A stretch of DNA of 27,767 bases from a virus (IMGVR_UViG_3300029787_000251:1-27767); one strand, 5' to 3'. Shown: positions 1 to 6,267, counted from the first letter of the stretch. Notes: a model not told the origin generated them from the sequence alone. Numbers and translations: made by a program.

Positions 1-1
1 T

Positions 2-355
2 TTTAACATGTACGAGCCTGTCGGGTATGACTTGAAGAAAGCGATGCCCAAAGCGGAAGCTAAGGCCACCTACGGCGATACTACGCCCTTACGCCGTGCA
101 TTCACGTACAAGGCCCTTAACCGGTTAATCCAGGCTAGTGCTGCGGATATGACAAAACAGGCGATGGTGGACCTCTACGAAGCCGGAGAGCTACCATTGA
201 TACAGGTTCACGATGAGTTGGGTTGTAGTGTAATGAATGCGGACCACGCACGACGGATCAAAAAGGTCATGGAAGAGGCTATAGAGTTGAGAGTTCCCAA
301 TAAATGTGACATCGATATCGGTCCGTCATGGGGTGAGGCGAAAGAGCTTGCGTGA
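2..355 (+). CDS. Family A DNA polymerase, C-terminal fragment
   Basis: This is the last ~117 residues of a phage replicative DNA polymerase of the PolI/T7 type; the reading frame runs in from before the window. The sequence shows the late palm-domain signature LIQVHDELG, whose His-Asp-Glu is motif C (the Asp and Glu contribute to metal binding and catalysis). Before it comes the helix NRLIQASAADMTKQAMV, typical of the region preceding motif C. The polymerase and any exonuclease domains lie upstream and cannot be judged. It is the only clear replication polymerase piece here, and it ends just before a small promoter and RHH gene. Confidence 0.93.
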   Translation, partial: FNMYEPVGYDLKKAMPKAEAKATYGDTTPLRRAFTYKALNRLIQASAADMTKQAMVDLYEAGELPLIQVHDELGCSVMNADHARRIKKVMEEAIELRVPNKCDIDIGPSWGEAKELA

Positions 356-376
356 TATCCCGGATAGTCCTATAAT
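348..376 (+). promoter_or_regulatory. Predicted sigma70-type promoter (TTGCGT-17-TATAAT)
   Basis: A perfect -10 box TATAAT lies at 371-376, 17 bases after TTGCGT at 348-353, overlapping the polymerase stop codon. Transcription would begin near 383, one base before the ATG at 384, so the transcript would be leaderless or nearly so. There is no Shine-Dalgarno sequence before that ATG. Confidence 0.5.
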
Positions 377-383
377 TTCCCGT

Positions 384-554
384 ATGGACACAGAAAAATA
401 CAAGTCAGTTGCAGTGCCGCGAGATGTTTATCAGGACATCAAACTACTTGCGAAGCACGAAGACCGACCAATCAGTAAACAGCTTGCAAAGATCCTAAAG
501 GAGTGGAAGCAGGACCGCATCAATGAAGCGGAATCGTTCTCTTCTCATAGGTAG
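384..554 (+). CDS. Small ribbon-helix-helix-type DNA-binding protein
   Basis: This 56-residue protein reads MDTEKYKSVAVPRDVYQDI, followed by IKLLAKHEDRPISKQLAKILKEW. The pattern is a short beta strand (KSVAVP), a helix (DVYQDIKLLAKHE), a turn with R-P-I-S-K and a second helix, which is the layout of CopG/Arc/MetJ ribbon-helix-helix repressors and antitoxins. The frame is open further upstream, but the ATG at 384 fits the domain start and the promoter at 348-376. No toxin-like partner is evident, so a lone transcriptional regulator is more likely than an antitoxin. The C-terminal tail overlaps the next ORF by 32 bases. The fold assignment is by pattern only; DNA binding is inferred. Confidence 0.65.
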   Translation: MDTEKYKSVAVPRDVYQDIKLLAKHEDRPISKQLAKILKEWKQDRINEAESFSSHR

Positions 555-894
555 GGCAAGGTTTCATCAGACCTTCCGTGGGTTCGCGGCTGCCTTGACC
601 CGAAAGCCGCAATCAATCATTATTCGGCCATCCTTTTCTTCTCCTCGAATAGAAGGTAGCGGTAGCAAGGCCAACCCTTTACGGCCTGACACGCCCCGCG
701 CCGCCCGGGTATCGCGATGGCGGCATTTATTCCTTTTGTCTTTTTTATTATCTGGCTGCAATGCTTTTGAGCCTGCAAAAAGATCTGCTTGGGCATACAA
801 GGGGCATGAGTACGTGAACTGTCCTGATCGTAAAACGATCAAGATGTGTAAGAAGGCTGGGCCTTACATGATTTGCGAGTGTGCGATGAGGTAG
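523..894 (+). CDS. Hypothetical protein with hydrophobic segment and lipobox-like motif; start uncertain
   Basis: Read from ATG 523 (AGGA eight bases upstream) this is 123 residues: a basic, low-complexity N-terminal ~70 residues, then a hydrophobic stretch LFLLSFLLSGC that ends like a lipoprotein signal peptide, then a Cys-containing C-terminus (YVNCPDRKTIKMCKKAG and ICECAMR). The C-terminal part looks like a real small lipoprotein, but no ATG, GTG or useful TTG sits in frame just before the signal-like segment. ATG 717 lies there in another frame and hits a stop after 17 codons. Either the long basic N-terminus is real, or a one-base change removed the original start. Function is unknown; an envelope-associated product is an inference. 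Confidence 0.4.
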   Translation: MKRNRSLLIGRARFHQTFRGFAAALTRKPQSIIIRPSFSSPRIEGSGSKANPLRPDTPRAARVSRWRHLFLLSFLLSGCNAFEPAKRSAWAYKGHEYVNCPDRKTIKMCKKAGPYMICECAMR

Positions 895-952
895 GGAAGG
901 GGCTGGCATCTGGGAGTGAAAACCAAGCCCCCGTGGGGTCAAAGATAAAGTA

Positions 953-1222
953 TCACAAGACCTTCTTTGGTGTCACGTTGAAATCGTCCCCAGCAAGAAA
1001 CTGAGTCTGTTCTTTCAACGCATCGGGGTGATGTGGTTCGCTTGTCATCGTCATACCCATCAGTTGAAGTGTCGGGGGGCTTTGTTTCATGCCCTCTTCG
1101 ATTTTTTTCATCAACGGATGTTCACGGACCTGGTTCATTGATAACGACTGATAGACCACGGTCGAGGGTTTGTGCGTAGCCAGGTTTTGATAAGTAACCG
1201 CCATTGTAAACTTTCTAACCAT
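953..1222 (-). CDS. Hypothetical protein, last gene of the leftward cassette
   Basis: An 89-residue soluble protein with no recognised domain; it begins MVRKFTMAVTYQNLATH and has a Met-rich middle (MGMTMTS). The start at 1222 is supported by AAGGAG eight bases upstream; a second in-frame ATG at 1204 is the alternative. It overlaps the end of the upstream gene by eight bases, so the two are probably translated together. It ends facing the rightward gene at 523-894, with a loose GGGGCT/AGCCCC inverted repeat (899-931) between them but no T-run. Function unknown. Confidence 0.6.
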   Translation of the reverse strand: MVRKFTMAVTYQNLATHKPSTVVYQSLSMNQVREHPLMKKIEEGMKQSPPTLQLMGMTMTSEPHHPDALKEQTQFLAGDDFNVTPKKVL

Positions 1223-1625
1223 CCGTAAGCTCCTTGATGTTCTGGTTGATAATCTGACGTTTTTTCATCTCCAGCATCTCTTCCGGGGTGACTTTGCCGG
1301 TTTCAATCCGTTTGAGATCAAGCTCAGTAATCTTGATAGGTTCGATATCAATGTGATCCATATCACTGTTTTCCAAATACTCCAGCACTTCAGACATCAA
1401 ATTACGGTCCCATGACATACCTTCAAAATGAGCCTTCCAAGCTTCCCATAACTCTTTGTCATTCGGTGTCGGCTTTTCATCGCACCAATCTTCAATGGTC
1501 TTTACGCAAGCCCAGATAACGTTGAATTGATCTTCGTTAAGGTGAAACTCTTTGTCGTTCTCACCACCCATGACCAACGTGGCATAGGCATCATATTGTT
1601 TTGGTGTTTTATCATTCCACTTCAT
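1215..1625 (-). CDS. Hypothetical acidic protein
   Basis: A 136-residue protein starting MKWNDKTPKQYDAYATLV. I chose the ATG at 1625 because GGAG lies seven bases upstream; an upstream in-frame ATG at 1643 would add six residues but has no ribosome site. The protein is rich in Asp, Glu and Trp, with helical stretches (ELWEAWKAHFEGM; KVTPEEMLEMKKRQIINQN). No membrane segment or catalytic motif is visible. It overlaps both neighbours (14 bases upstream, eight downstream), consistent with a tightly coupled operon. Function unknown. Confidence 0.65.
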   Translation of the reverse strand: MKWNDKTPKQYDAYATLVMGGENDKEFHLNEDQFNVIWACVKTIEDWCDEKPTPNDKELWEAWKAHFEGMSWDRNLMSEVLEYLENSDMDHIDIEPIKITELDLKRIETGKVTPEEMLEMKKRQIINQNIKELTDG

Positions 1626-2139
1626 CTTTTTTCTCCATATCATCTAGCCAAACAAATCTACTGAACTTGACCCGGCACGTTGGATGGTCGTCCGGGACTA
1701 AGTGCAGATACACCTGACCGCCATACGCGATTGGTTGATCGTGTCTCTCATCAAGATGAAGAATCACATTTCGAGTGTCATTCTCTTCGTTGTCTTCTTT
1801 CAATTGCAAACTAAAACAAATATTACGCAGGAAGTGCGAAAGAAAAAACGTGAAGTCGCTCAGACTCAAATCATCGAGCAGTTCGACTACATCCTCTGCC
1901 ACAAATTTTTTGCCGTAGATTGTGTTCCGCAGGCTTTCGTTATGCCGCTCTACTTTCGAGATTTTCTCAAGCAGTTCTGCTATTTCTTTTTCAGAATCGT
2001 CCGCCATTTTTCGGATGTTCTGAAAGGAATTTTCGACACCCTCTAGCTTATTCAGATATTTATCCGCCTTCCGTTTCCAGTGTTCGGCAAGCTTTTCAGC
2101 CCTTTCAACGTCTTCAATTAACTCAGCCTTTTTTTTCAT
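1612..2139 (-). CDS. Hypothetical coiled-coil protein
   Basis: A 175-residue protein whose first ~75 residues are a strongly charged, heptad-like coiled coil (for example ELIEDVERAEKLAEHWKRK and EKEIAELLEKISKVERHNE). The C-terminal half is more mixed and contains LSLSDFTFFLSHFLRN and an aromatic segment ending in RVKFSRFVWLDDMEKK. The ATG at 2139 has a strong GAGGAG site, and the start overlaps the end of the preceding small gene by 17 bases. A dimerising or scaffolding role is possible but unproven; no family is recognised. Confidence 0.65.
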   Translation of the reverse strand: MKKKAELIEDVERAEKLAEHWKRKADKYLNKLEGVENSFQNIRKMADDSEKEIAELLEKISKVERHNESLRNTIYGKKFVAEDVVELLDDLSLSDFTFFLSHFLRNICFSLQLKEDNEENDTRNVILHLDERHDQPIAYGGQVYLHLVPDDHPTCRVKFSRFVWLDDMEKKDEVE

Positions 2140-2317
2140 TTACTTTCTCCTCGGTTCCAAAAAATGCGTCAGCCATCATCGTCGCTCGTTTTATCGCGTT
2201 GTACTCCGCTGGGGAGTTATCGCGCAGATAACAACGACTACAAATCACTTCACCGTGCTGGATGACGACGCCCCTTATCAAGCAGTCCTTGCGGACTCCC
2301 TTATATCTACAATCCAT
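2123..2317 (-). CDS. Small probable zinc-binding protein
   Basis: A 64-residue protein with four cysteines: C3 and C12 in the first segment and a C26-x2-C29 pair (ICSRC), with His21 nearby. That spacing suggests a small zinc-binding knuckle or ribbon. The ATG at 2317 is preceded by AAAGGG. The C-terminal helix (AEYNAIKRATMMADAFFG) carries no obvious motif. Phage proteins of this size with Cys pairs often bind nucleic acid or host protein, but no specific role can be assigned. It lies between the 631-residue gene and the coiled-coil gene in the leftward cassette. Confidence 0.6.
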   Translation of the reverse strand: MDCRYKGVRKDCLIRGVVIQHGEVICSRCYLRDNSPAEYNAIKRATMMADAFFGTEEKVNEKKG

Positions 2318-2353
2318 ATTGTTTCCCTTTACTATTGTTGTCAGGTGGAATAA

Positions 2354-4249
2354 TTAATCCCGTTCTACTAATGACTCCGGTGAAATGACCTTCTCCTCTA
2401 CGTTTGTACCGTCAGTCAATACGTGCGGACATACGTCCTTGTTTACGAAAGAATCTCGAACAAACACGACCCTTGAGCCAATTGGCTTACCAACCCACTC
2501 GCCCGTCTGATAGTACCGTTCATGTTTCAATGTACGGAAATGCCAACGACGATAGTGAGATCCCTGCTTACGACCCGTGTAGCCCCTCGGTCCCTTGAGG
2601 GTGAATGTTTTTGGGTTGTTTGATTTCGTTGGAGATGTCTTTTCCAATAACCCGGCACGGTTTTCTTTTTTGTTTGGCACTCCGCGATGCAGTACCTCAT
2701 CTCCCAACGCTTTGATATATATGAGCACCGAGGCCACTAAACGGACTATCTTCAAGCCTTCTGCCATCGCAAAATCGAAATGCTTTTCTGCAAACCGTCT
2801 CGCCTTCGTATCACCAGATTCCGCTAATAAAATCACTTGAGCAATGCAAAGTGGTAAAATCCAGTATTGCCCTTCACAATTAATCACCAAGCATTTTGAT
2901 CGATAATTCGCAGAGTCTCTTCTGTAATGTTCTGCTAACGCATCCAGCTCTTCATCAGTCATATCAGATGAATACATCGGGGTTTTTTGTTGTTGGAACA
3001 CGTACGCCGGACCATCTTCTGGTTTTTTTATGAAATTAACACCGTGAAATCTCGGGTCTCCACCAAGTTCAATGATTTTAGCTTTCTCATCCCAGGCCCA
3101 ACCCAAAGATTCCAACCCCTGAGATCTAAGAAAGCTGGCTGCGGATCGCGCTGATTCAGCGTTGATCTCATAACCCGAAGCAATGCTCACGTACATAGAG
3201 GTCATTTCATCCGCCTCATCAACATAATCGTTTGATTTTTCAGTAAAACCCTCGGGTATCATCAAGGCAAAACTTTGAATACCATCAGAAAAATCGATCC
3301 CATCAATGTGATATTCTGCGTCCAGAATGTCTTCTAGCAACTCTGCGGAGTCAGGGTAAATCACTATTCGATCAGAGTTCGGGCTGTTGTAAAAATAGTT
3401 CATGTTCATAAACTCAGCCGTCGCGACATATGTTTCCGTCAAGAAATCGTTGTATGCGTCGTGAATCGGATATTTCATCGGTTTACCGTCGTTAAAATCA
3501 GGGTGACTCATCTCGCCCGTTTTGCCCGAATCCTTGAGGTAGTGAAGACCAAATAAATGAAATAACGAAAAACGTTGTTGTAACGCATCTAAAACACGTT
3601 TGCGTAGGGATGCTTGAGACGACTCGTCGTCTTTATCTGCCACGAACCAAGTGAGGTGGGTTGTATATTCTTCAAATAAATAATGAGGGTGTAGGTTTTC
3701 GATATCGAATAGGTTTGTGAACCAATCCGGGTGTTTAACAAATTCCAAATCTTCATAAGACGCAGAATTTCTATTATGCCAATTATTCTTTACGAGATCA
3801 GAATCATAAGAAAAACAACCCAATAAATTGTTCAATAGCTGCCAGGTTTGTTCTGACTGCCCGCGATGTTCAAGAATATCCTCCTCCCGTATTCTTGTTA
3901 AATACAAAGAGGCTGCCATGTTACTGAGAAACATCGGGTTCAGTCCTATCTCTAACATTTCTTCTTTGTTACAACTGCGAAACAACGGTCGCGTTATAAT
4001 GTTTGAATTGTGGTATTCAAGCTGGTGCCGTAACTCCAAAGCAATTAAGTTCATCACCTCGAAACCGCCTTTCTCCAAAAGTCTAAGAAATTTTTTTGAG
4101 ACCAAATTGTCAAAGTGCCACGGTTCATTGTCGATTTTTTGTCTGGCGTTAAAATCTCTACGAAAATTTTTTGCTTCTCGTTTCATTCTTTTTATGTAAT
4201 CGGCAAGAAAACTGCGATTAATGTTTGGTAAGTCTTTGTAACCCTTCAT
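2354..4249 (-). CDS. Large conserved-type hypothetical protein with C-terminal RRWHFR motif
   Basis: A 631-residue soluble protein and the main product of the leftward cassette. The ATG at 4249 has a strong GAGGAG site. The N-terminal ~100 residues are basic and helical, and the middle is rich in aromatic and acidic residues with no catalytic signature I recognise. Residues ~530-600 turn basic, ending with HYRRWHFR (565-572), KHERYY (575-580) and a beta-like GSRVVFVRDSFV. A similar His/Arg/Trp block occurs, from memory, at the C-termini of uncharacterised plasmid and phage proteins, suggesting a small nucleic-acid-binding tail. There is no signal peptide or transmembrane segment. Real gene, unknown function. 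Confidence 0.7.
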   Translation of the reverse strand: MKGYKDLPNINRSFLADYIKRMKREAKNFRRDFNARQKIDNEPWHFDNLVSKKFLRLLEKGGFEVMNLIALELRHQLEYHNSNIITRPLFRSCNKEEMLEIGLNPMFLSNMAASLYLTRIREEDILEHRGQSEQTWQLLNNLLGCFSYDSDLVKNNWHNRNSASYEDLEFVKHPDWFTNLFDIENLHPHYLFEEYTTHLTWFVADKDDESSQASLRKRVLDALQQRFSLFHLFGLHYLKDSGKTGEMSHPDFNDGKPMKYPIHDAYNDFLTETYVATAEFMNMNYFYNSPNSDRIVIYPDSAELLEDILDAEYHIDGIDFSDGIQSFALMIPEGFTEKSNDYVDEADEMTSMYVSIASGYEINAESARSAASFLRSQGLESLGWAWDEKAKIIELGGDPRFHGVNFIKKPEDGPAYVFQQQKTPMYSSDMTDEELDALAEHYRRDSANYRSKCLVINCEGQYWILPLCIAQVILLAESGDTKARRFAEKHFDFAMAEGLKIVRLVASVLIYIKALGDEVLHRGVPNKKENRAGLLEKTSPTKSNNPKTFTLKGPRGYTGRKQGSHYRRWHFRTLKHERYYQTGEWVGKPIGSRVVFVRDSFVNKDVCPHVLTDGTNVEEKVISPESLVERD

Positions 4250-4332
4250 CTTTTCTCCTCGAAAAACCCCGCCAGACGGCCCACCCGGACGGGAACGGGT
4301 GTTCTAAGGCAGGAGTATTTGCCTCGGCCTGT

Positions 4333-4551
4333 TCAATGAATCTCTTCTTCTAGTTCCAGCATATTCGCTCGATGGTTAGCCAAATCAAACTCCACCAGGC
4401 TCTTTGCCAGTTCCATCTCTCGTTCAGATAAATCCAAAGACGTTTCGTACAGAAGGTTCAGTACACGCTCTGATTGTTTCTCGGTCGATGCGGTCAGTGC
4501 CATGCGTAGAGATTGTACGAAATACACAAAGTCGTTTGGGATCTCCATCAT
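4333..4551 (-). CDS. Small hypothetical helical protein
   Basis: A 72-residue, almost wholly helical and acidic protein (for example LSEREMELAKSLVEFDLANHRA). The ATG at 4551 follows GAGGAG at five bases; a second ATG directly after it is equally possible. The start overlaps the stop of the preceding gene in an ATGA-type junction. About 80 bases separate it from the 631-residue gene; that gap holds a GC-rich inverted repeat (CACCCG/CGGGTG) followed by five T's on this strand, which might be a weak terminator. Function unknown. Confidence 0.6.
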   Translation of the reverse strand: MMEIPNDFVYFVQSLRMALTASTEKQSERVLNLLYETSLDLSEREMELAKSLVEFDLANHRANMLELEEEIH

Positions 4552-4688
4552 TTTTTCTCCTCTTTGAGATTTTCATTGAGTAAATAGATCGCCTTCAAGA
4601 TCGTATCGATGTCTTTCTCGATCCGTTCAACACGGGCAAATAGCTCTTCAGCCTGTTCCTCGGTCAACGTAAGTTTGATTTCGATCAT
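4548..4688 (-). CDS. Small hypothetical coiled-coil protein, first gene of the leftward cassette
   Basis: A 46-residue protein starting MIEIKLTLTEEQAEELF with a heptad-like helix to its end (RVERIEKDIDTILKAIYLL). I start it at ATG 4688 because CGAGTAAATTC precedes it, resembling the AGGAGTAAAA leader of the rightward units; an ATG at 4739 in the same frame has no ribosome site. Two TCCCA half-sites lie just upstream on this strand (4709-4721). Function unknown. Confidence 0.55.
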   Translation of the reverse strand: MIEIKLTLTEEQAEELFARVERIEKDIDTILKAIYLLNENLKEEKK

Positions 4689-4708
4689 GAATTTACTCGT
4701 TTTGTGTA

Positions 4709-4721
4709 TGGGAACATGGGA
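4709..4721 (-). promoter_or_regulatory. Two TCCCA half-sites upstream of the leftward cassette
   Basis: On the minus strand the sequence reads TCCCATGTTCCCA, two direct copies of the half-site that forms the TGGGA-N4-TCCCA palindrome before the rightward genes. It lies 20 bases before the ATG at 4688 and is followed by CGAGTAAATTC. It may bind the same regulator. Confidence 0.4.
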
Positions 4722-4783
4722 GAGTATCGTGCATCGCATACGAAAACAAGCGTTTTTACGTTAATTCGCCTTACCTATTACAC

Positions 4784-4797
4784 TTTTCTGGAGAAAA
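4784..4797. repeat. 14-bp palindrome TTTTCT-GG-AGAAAA
   Basis: A perfect inverted repeat with six-base arms around GG, at the edge of the A/T tracts between divergent genes. It could be a repressor site or part of an unwinding element. Confidence 0.45.
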
Positions 4798-4832
4798 AAG
4801 TTTTTTGTAAAAAAATATTTTTTCAAAATGGT

Positions 4833-4859
4833 GTGACTAGCGTGACTAGCGTGACCAGA
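4833..4859. repeat. Three tandem 9-bp repeats (GTGACTAGC)
   Basis: GTGACTAGC at 4833-4841 and 4842-4850 is followed by GTGACCAGA at 4851-4859 (two mismatches). The tandem head-to-tail spacing next to an A/T-rich stretch is iteron-like. Confidence 0.7.
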
Positions 4860-4881
4860 CAGCTACGATAGGCCTCTCAGG

Positions 4882-4920
4882 GGTTACACCAGGGTTACAC
4901 CACTCAATAATGGTGTAACC
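4882..4920. repeat. Two direct and one inverted copy of GGTTACACCA
   Basis: GGTTACACCA occurs at 4882-4891 and 4893-4902, and its exact complement TGGTGTAACC at 4911-4920. The second and third copies form a perfect 10-bp inverted repeat with an 8-base spacer. They could bind an initiator or a repressor; as RNA the pair could form a hairpin, but there is no T-run after it. Confidence 0.75.
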
Positions 4921-5034
4921 TTTTCGCTTATACCCCGGAAACCATATATAGGGGCTAAAAAAATAAATTTTGTTAAAAAATTATTTGTTCTGAAAAGTTG
5001 CTAGTGGAAAGCGCGTTTATTAAACTCCTGAGAC

Positions 5035-5574
5035 ATGGCAGAAGCACTCAAGACCGAAACCCGGGGTAGGCCCCCAATATCTGAGAACACACGACTTACC
5101 GGCAAGCAGTCGAAGTTCGTTGAACTTTACTGCACCCGCGAAGGCACTGAAACACTCCAAAACCTGGCAATCGAAGCGGGCTTTTCAAAGTCCGGTGCTC
5201 ATACACGAGCGTACGAAATGCTCAACCCCAAAAAGAGCCCGCACATATGCAAGGCAGTGCGAGAACGAAGGGCAGAGCTAAACGAAAAATACGCTGTCAA
5301 TTTTGGTCAACACCTAGCTGACCTCGGAAAGATCCGAGACCAATCTATAGCGGCAGGGAACTATGCCGCTGCTACTGCCGCTGAAAAAGCAAGGGGTCAA
5401 GCTGCAGGGCTGTACGTTAACCGCAGTGAGATTCGACACGGGAGTATAGATCAAATGTCAAAAGAAGAAGTCCAACAAGCTCTGAATGATTTGAAACGTC
5501 AACTCGGTGAAAAGGTTATCGAACATGAAGCAAACGGAGTCGAACTTCTGGAAGCGTCTCAAAAAGAGGATTGA
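5035..5574 (+). CDS. terS: Terminase small subunit
   Basis: This 179-residue protein should bind the phage packaging site and recruit the large terminase to start DNA packaging. After a short basic N-terminus (TRGRPPISENTR) it shows the terminase_2-type N-terminal pattern: LTGKQSKFVELY, then NLAIEAGFSKSGAHTRAYEML (a helix-turn-helix) and ICKAVRERRAELNEKY. A central Ala-rich helix (AGNYAAATAAEKARGQAAG) and a charged C-terminal helix fit the oligomerising and large-subunit-contact parts. It is unusually far from the large subunit at 10588, with ten genes between. It is the first gene to the right of the divergent region and overlaps the nuclease gene by 50 bases. Confidence 0.88.
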   Translation: MAEALKTETRGRPPISENTRLTGKQSKFVELYCTREGTETLQNLAIEAGFSKSGAHTRAYEMLNPKKSPHICKAVRERRAELNEKYAVNFGQHLADLGKIRDQSIAAGNYAAATAAEKARGQAAGLYVNRSEIRHGSIDQMSKEEVQQALNDLKRQLGEKVIEHEANGVELLEASQKED

Positions 5575-5941
5575 TACAAGTTACGAGTGTCCAACCGTAA
5601 CCCGGATAGAAAATAGCTCGACGCCCGGTGTCCCTGACATACTGTTGATGGACGGTCACAAAAACCTTCATCTGATAGAACTCAAAGTTTGTTCGGGCAA
5701 CAAAGTAAATATCAGCCCCCATCAAGTATCTTTTGCTACCCGCCATGCTAACGCCCGTGTCTGGATGTTGGTCGAGGTTCAAAAGTCGGAGGGTAATAAG
5801 TGTTACCTGTATCGAGCAAATAGCGTAATGAAACTGGCTGAACACGGTTTGAAAGAAGTAGCACCCGATTTGATATTCGACCTGGTGGAAGACTTCGAAA
5901 CTTTCATCTACTGGATCAAGATCCAAAAAAATAGGGGTTGA
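5525..5941 (+). CDS. VRR-NUC/PD-(D/E)XK-type nuclease
   Basis: A 138-residue single-domain nuclease-like protein. Visible core residues are an N-terminal Glu (TESNFWKRL), then RIENSSTPGVPDILL with Asp38, LIELKV with Glu52 and Lys54, and SPHQVSF with Gln67. This order (E...D...ExK...Q) is typical of stand-alone phage VRR-NUC proteins of the restriction-endonuclease fold, which can act on branched DNA. I prefer ATG 5525 (AAGG upstream); GTG 5507 in frame would add six residues. It overlaps the small terminase gene by 50 bases, so a role in trimming or resolving branched DNA before packaging is a reasonable inference. Confidence 0.82.
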   Translation: MKQTESNFWKRLKKRIDTSYECPTVTRIENSSTPGVPDILLMDGHKNLHLIELKVCSGNKVNISPHQVSFATRHANARVWMLVEVQKSEGNKCYLYRANSVMKLAEHGLKEVAPDLIFDLVEDFETFIYWIKIQKNRG

Positions 5942-5971
5942 CATTACATCCCAGATATGAGACAATTCCCA
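5938..5971 (+). promoter_or_regulatory. Promoter with overlapping palindromic operator (site A)
   Basis: A consensus -35 TTGACA (5938-5943) lies 17 bases before GACAAT (5961-5966). The -10 box sits inside TGAGACAATTCCCA (5958-5971), one mismatch from the palindrome TGGGA-N4-TCCCA found before four other units, and an extra TCCCA lies at 5949-5953. A regulator bound here would cover the -10. The leader downstream includes ACATTCTAAAAGGAGG before ATG 6034. Confidence 0.6.
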
Positions 5972-6033
5972 TACGCTTCATTTTCGCCGGGGTTGCGTCC
6001 GGTAGTTCTTTAACATTCTAAAAGGAGGCAGTT

Positions 6034-6267
6034 ATGCAAATAACTGAAACTCAAGTCCTACGTGCGTTAGGCAAACATCAAGACAAACTTGATGATGGTT
6101 TCGACATCTATGAAGACGGAGTAACCATTTACTTGCGGAAACCCTGGGTTTTCGCTGATGGTTGGTCTTCAATCCATTTCGAATGGAAAGAGCCTTTCGT
6201 ACTAAGAACCATTCGTGAATATTCACGAGGTATTCGAACCGTTGATCTAGCAGATTGGAGGTCTTGA
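6034..6267 (+). CDS. Hypothetical protein
   Basis: A 77-residue protein (MQITETQVLRALGKHQDKL...) with a predicted N-terminal helix, then alternating short strands rich in Trp and Phe (VTIYLRKPWVFADGWSSIHFEW). The start is supported by a near-ideal AAGGAGG five bases upstream. Its stop shares a base with the next start (TGATG), so the pair is probably co-translated. No family is recognised. Confidence 0.65.
   Translation: MQITETQVLRALGKHQDKLDDGFDIYEDGVTIYLRKPWVFADGWSSIHFEWKEPFVLRTIREYSRGIRTVDLADWRS

Larger units (their letters stand above)
4740..5034. other. Divergent intergenic region: candidate origin or control region
   Basis: About 295 bases with no convincing gene lie between the leftward cassette and the rightward terminase small-subunit gene. 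They contain a 14-bp palindrome (4784-4797), alternating A and T tracts (4792-4828), three tandem 9-bp repeats (4833-4859), two direct and one inverted copy of a 10-bp repeat (4882-4920), and a second A/T-rich stretch (4955-4990). TATATA at 4954-4959 followed by GGGG, with a poor -35 (TTCGCT) 16 bases upstream, is the best rightward promoter candidate. The arrangement of short repeats beside A/T-rich DNA resembles iteron-type origins, but an operator region is equally possible. Confidence 0.5.

Noticed and set aside
549-715. A possible tRNA or structured RNA before the lipoprotein-like segment
   Set aside because: GGTTCG-like and GGCAAGG/CCTTG pieces are present, but no cloverleaf, anticodon arm or matching acceptor stem could be drawn.
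1702-2231. Rightward ORFs opposite the coiled-coil gene
   Set aside because: Phe/Gln-rich shadows of Lys/Glu codons on the minus strand, where overlaps and GAGGAG sites support the leftward genes.
4261-4301. Terminator between the 72-residue and 631-residue leftward genes
   Set aside because: There is an inverted repeat and five T's on the minus strand, but the stem is imperfect and the T's directly abut the next ribosome site, so I only mention it as possible.
4882-4920. CRISPR-like array
   Set aside because: Only three short 10-bp copies, one inverted, with 1- and 8-base gaps; there are no spacer-length intervals.
5516-5965. A 149-codon leftward ORF opposite the nuclease gene
   Set aside because: The sense strand carries the nuclease motifs and fits the operon; the antisense product has no motif.
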